The notes below the pieces were generated by a model, which worked only from the letters and a program-made list of their open reading frames with translations, searched no databases and was not told the DNA's origin. A program made the position numbers and the translations under genes. Below are positions 6,132-7,551 of a stretch of DNA of 7,551 bases, one piece after another (within the stretch, counting starts at the first letter, position 1; each line of letters starts with the position of its first letter). Source of the DNA: an uncultured Clostridia bacterium (GTDB lineage Bacteria > Bacillota_A > Clostridia > Christensenellales > Aristaeellaceae); assembly GCA_945871545.1 (NCBI GenBank), contig CAMBWJ010000077.1, forward strand, positions 1-7,551. The letters are read 5' to 3'.

Positions 6132-6458
6132 ATGATGATTGATGGAAACTCTACGGAAAAGGAAGCGCTGCGTCAGGCGCGTCTGGGCAACATGGCGGAG
6201 TGCTATCGTCTTGAAGCTGAGTTTATCGAGGAATTTCACGAAGCCTGCAATGACAGCGATCACTGCCCCTGTGCGGTAGCGTGCAGATGGCATGGAAAAT
6301 GCAAGGAGTGCGTGGCGATTCATCGTGCGCACATGGATCATCTGCCCAACTGCCTGCATCCTCTGGTGAATGCGAAACTGTGTGCGCTGTCGGAACTGAC
6401 AGAGCATACGGTTGCGTTTGAAATCAACCCGCCGGAGAAGCCGCTATTGAAAAAGTAA
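6132..6458 (+). CDS. Small cysteine-rich protein, DUF6485-like, probable metal-binding
   Basis: This 108-residue cytoplasmic-looking protein has no signal peptide and no membrane segment. Residues 8-38 look helical and charged. Residues 45-74 carry the ordered set Cys45-x-Cys47, Cys51, GKC with Cys57, Cys60, His64-Arg65, then LP-x-C ending at Cys74; Cys24, Cys39 and Cys84 lie outside it. The spacing CxC-x3-C...GxCxxC-x3-HR...LPxC matches, from memory, the short prokaryotic family DUF6485, whose function is unknown; that assignment should be treated as likely, not proven. The cysteine pattern suggests zinc or iron-sulphur binding (inference). Relatives I recall are about 60-70 residues, so the N-terminal helix and the tail are extra. 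AAAGGAA lies about eight to nine bases before the ATG at 6132; a second ATG follows directly. It has its own strong promoter and shares the lower GC third-position usage of the AraC gene. Confidence 0.8.
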   Translation: MMIDGNSTEKEALRQARLGNMAECYRLEAEFIEEFHEACNDSDHCPCAVACRWHGKCKECVAIHRAHMDHLPNCLHPLVNAKLCALSELTEHTVAFEINPPEKPLLKK

Positions 6459-6530
6459 GGCATGGACGAGAAAAAGCTGGCGGAGTAGCTATTTTGCCTG
6501 TGTATTCTTGCTGGTTTCGATGCAGACCAC

Positions 6531-6559
6531 TTGCATATTCAACATTTCTGTATTATTAT
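6531..6559 (+). promoter_or_regulatory. Candidate promoter for the MFS transporter
   Basis: TTGCAT (6531-6536, 3 of 6) and TATTAT (6554-6559, 5 of 6) are 17 bases apart. The start would fall near 6566, leaving a leader of only about 16 bases beginning almost at the AAAGGAG ribosome site. The match is moderate, and read-through from the upstream gene is also possible because no terminator is seen. Confidence 0.4.
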
Positions 6560-6581
6560 TCCAGTTCAAAGGAGAACTTTC

Positions 6582-7551
6582 ATGCAGAACAAGTACAATC
6601 GCACCATGTACGCCTGCTTCGTGGGCTACGTCGTGCAGGCCATCGTAAACAACTTCGTGCCGCTGCTGTTTCTCACCTTTCACTCAAGCTACGGCATTCC
6701 GCTGTCGAAGATCACCCTGCTGGTGACGGTCAACTTCCTGCTGCAGCTGTGCGTGGACGCGCTGTCGGTGCTGGTGGTGGATCGGATGGGCTACCGCCCG
6801 ATGGCGGTGCTGGCGCACGTGTGCTCCGCTGCGGGTCTGATTCTACTGGCGGTGCTGCCCGAGGCGCTGGGCGACCCCTTCGTGGGCCTGCTGATCGCGC
6901 TGGCAGTGTACGCACTGGGCGGCGGCCTGCTGGAGGTGCTCATCAGCCCCATCGTGGAGGCCTGTCCCACTGACAACAAGGAGAAGGCCATGAGCCTGCT
7001 GCACTCCTTCTACTGCTGGGGCCACATGGGCGTGGTGCTGCTCTCCACGTTGTTCTTTGCGATCTTCGGCATTCAGCACTGGAAGATCATGGCGATCCTC
7101 TGGGCGCTGATTCCCATCCTCAACGGAATCGCCTTCCTGCGCGTGCCCATCGCGCCGCTGATCGAGGGCGGCGAGCGCGGCATGAAGCTGGGCGAGCTGG
7201 CGCGCAACAAGCTGTTCTGGCTGTTCATGGTGGCCATGATGTGCGCCGGGGCCAGCGAACAGGCGGTGAGCCAGTGGGCCTCGGCCTTTGCGGAGATGGG
7301 TCTGGGGGTCAGCAAGACCCTGGGCGATCTGATGGGCCCGATGCTCTTTGCGCTGATGATGGGCCTGGCCCGGGCGATCTACGGCAAGTATGGCGACCGC
7401 ATCAAGCTGGAGAAGTTCATGCTGCTGAGCTGCATGCTGTGCGTCGCGTCCTACCTGATCACGTCTCTCAGCCCCTGGCCGGCGCTGGGCCTGATCGGCT
7501 GCGGCATCTGCGGCTTCTCGGTGGGCATCTTCTGGCCGGGCACCTTCTCCA
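6582..7551 (+). CDS. Major facilitator superfamily transporter, 3' end cut by window
   Basis: The frame from the ATG at 6582 stays open to the window end: 323 codons of a protein usually near 400 residues. AAAGGAG (6568-6574) lies seven bases upstream of the ATG. About ten membrane helices can be placed, roughly at 9-32, 43-66, 74-93, 99-122, 141-163, 166-188, 210-230, 246-267, 278-297 and from 301 on. An MFS motif-A-like loop, DRMGYRP (67-73), lies between helices 2 and 3, and its second-half counterpart, YGKYGDRI (267-274), lies between helices 8 and 9. The hydrophilic loop at about 191-209 separates the two halves. Wording such as SQWASAFAE (230-238) and KTLGDLMGP (245-253) recalls clostridial FucP-like sugar permeases, but the substrate cannot be assigned. 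Third positions are again very C/G-rich, unlike the two genes before it. The upstream AraC protein could control it (inference). Confidence 0.9.
   Translation, partial: MQNKYNRTMYACFVGYVVQAIVNNFVPLLFLTFHSSYGIPLSKITLLVTVNFLLQLCVDALSVLVVDRMGYRPMAVLAHVCSAAGLILLAVLPEALGDPFVGLLIALAVYALGGGLLEVLISPIVEACPTDNKEKAMSLLHSFYCWGHMGVVLLSTLFFAIFGIQHWKIMAILWALIPILNGIAFLRVPIAPLIEGGERGMKLGELARNKLFWLFMVAMMCAGASEQAVSQWASAFAEMGLGVSKTLGDLMGPMLFALMMGLARAIYGKYGDRIKLEKFMLLSCMLCVASYLITSLSPWPALGLIGCGICGFSVGIFWPGTFS

Noticed and set aside
1..7551. tRNA, rRNA, CRISPR arrays, insertion sequences, toxin-antitoxin or defence genes
   Set aside because: No cloverleaf-like segment, regularly spaced direct repeats, transposase-like frame or defence-type domain was seen in reading both strands.

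Overview
The window looks like chromosomal DNA from a GC-rich member of the Firmicutes, most likely a gut-type clostridium. The support is GC-rich coding sequence with strong C/G preference at third codon positions, strong purine-rich ribosome binding sites, sigma-A-like promoters in short AT-rich gaps, and gene families typical of Clostridia (a RelQ-type alarmone synthetase, an OmpR/HAMP two-component pair, a cupin-AraC regulator, a DUF6485-like cysteine-rich protein). This placement is inferred from composition and family resemblance only. The window holds nine genes, two cut by its edges. No RNA genes, CRISPR arrays, insertion sequences or phage genes were seen.

Left part (1-1950): a D-2-hydroxyacid dehydrogenase on the minus strand (cut at its C-terminus) and a PHP-family histidinol-phosphatase-like phosphoesterase on the plus strand diverge from a gap with one good promoter for each. 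The phosphoesterase ends in a near-perfect hairpin shared with the convergent gene that follows. Middle-left (1955-3169, minus strand): a small RelA/SpoT-type (p)ppGpp synthetase is followed by an unrecognised three-helix membrane protein that seems to have its own promoter.

Middle-right (3349-5105, plus strand): a response regulator and its histidine kinase overlap by four bases (ATGA) and form one translationally coupled unit. The kinase has almost no extracytoplasmic domain. Right part (5153-7551, plus strand): an AraC-type regulator follows the kinase after 47 bases. Then comes a small cysteine-rich protein with a strong promoter and overlapping inverted repeats, and then a major facilitator transporter cut by the window end. 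The AraC gene and the cysteine-rich gene use noticeably more A/T at third positions than their neighbours and are both rich in cysteine.

One reading is a set of stress and nutrient-response genes: alarmone synthesis, envelope or membrane sensing, and a ligand-sensing AraC protein next to a transporter. Nothing here amounts to a clearly new system. The part most worth a second look is the AraC / cysteine-rich protein pair (5153-6458) and the palindromic promoter between them.
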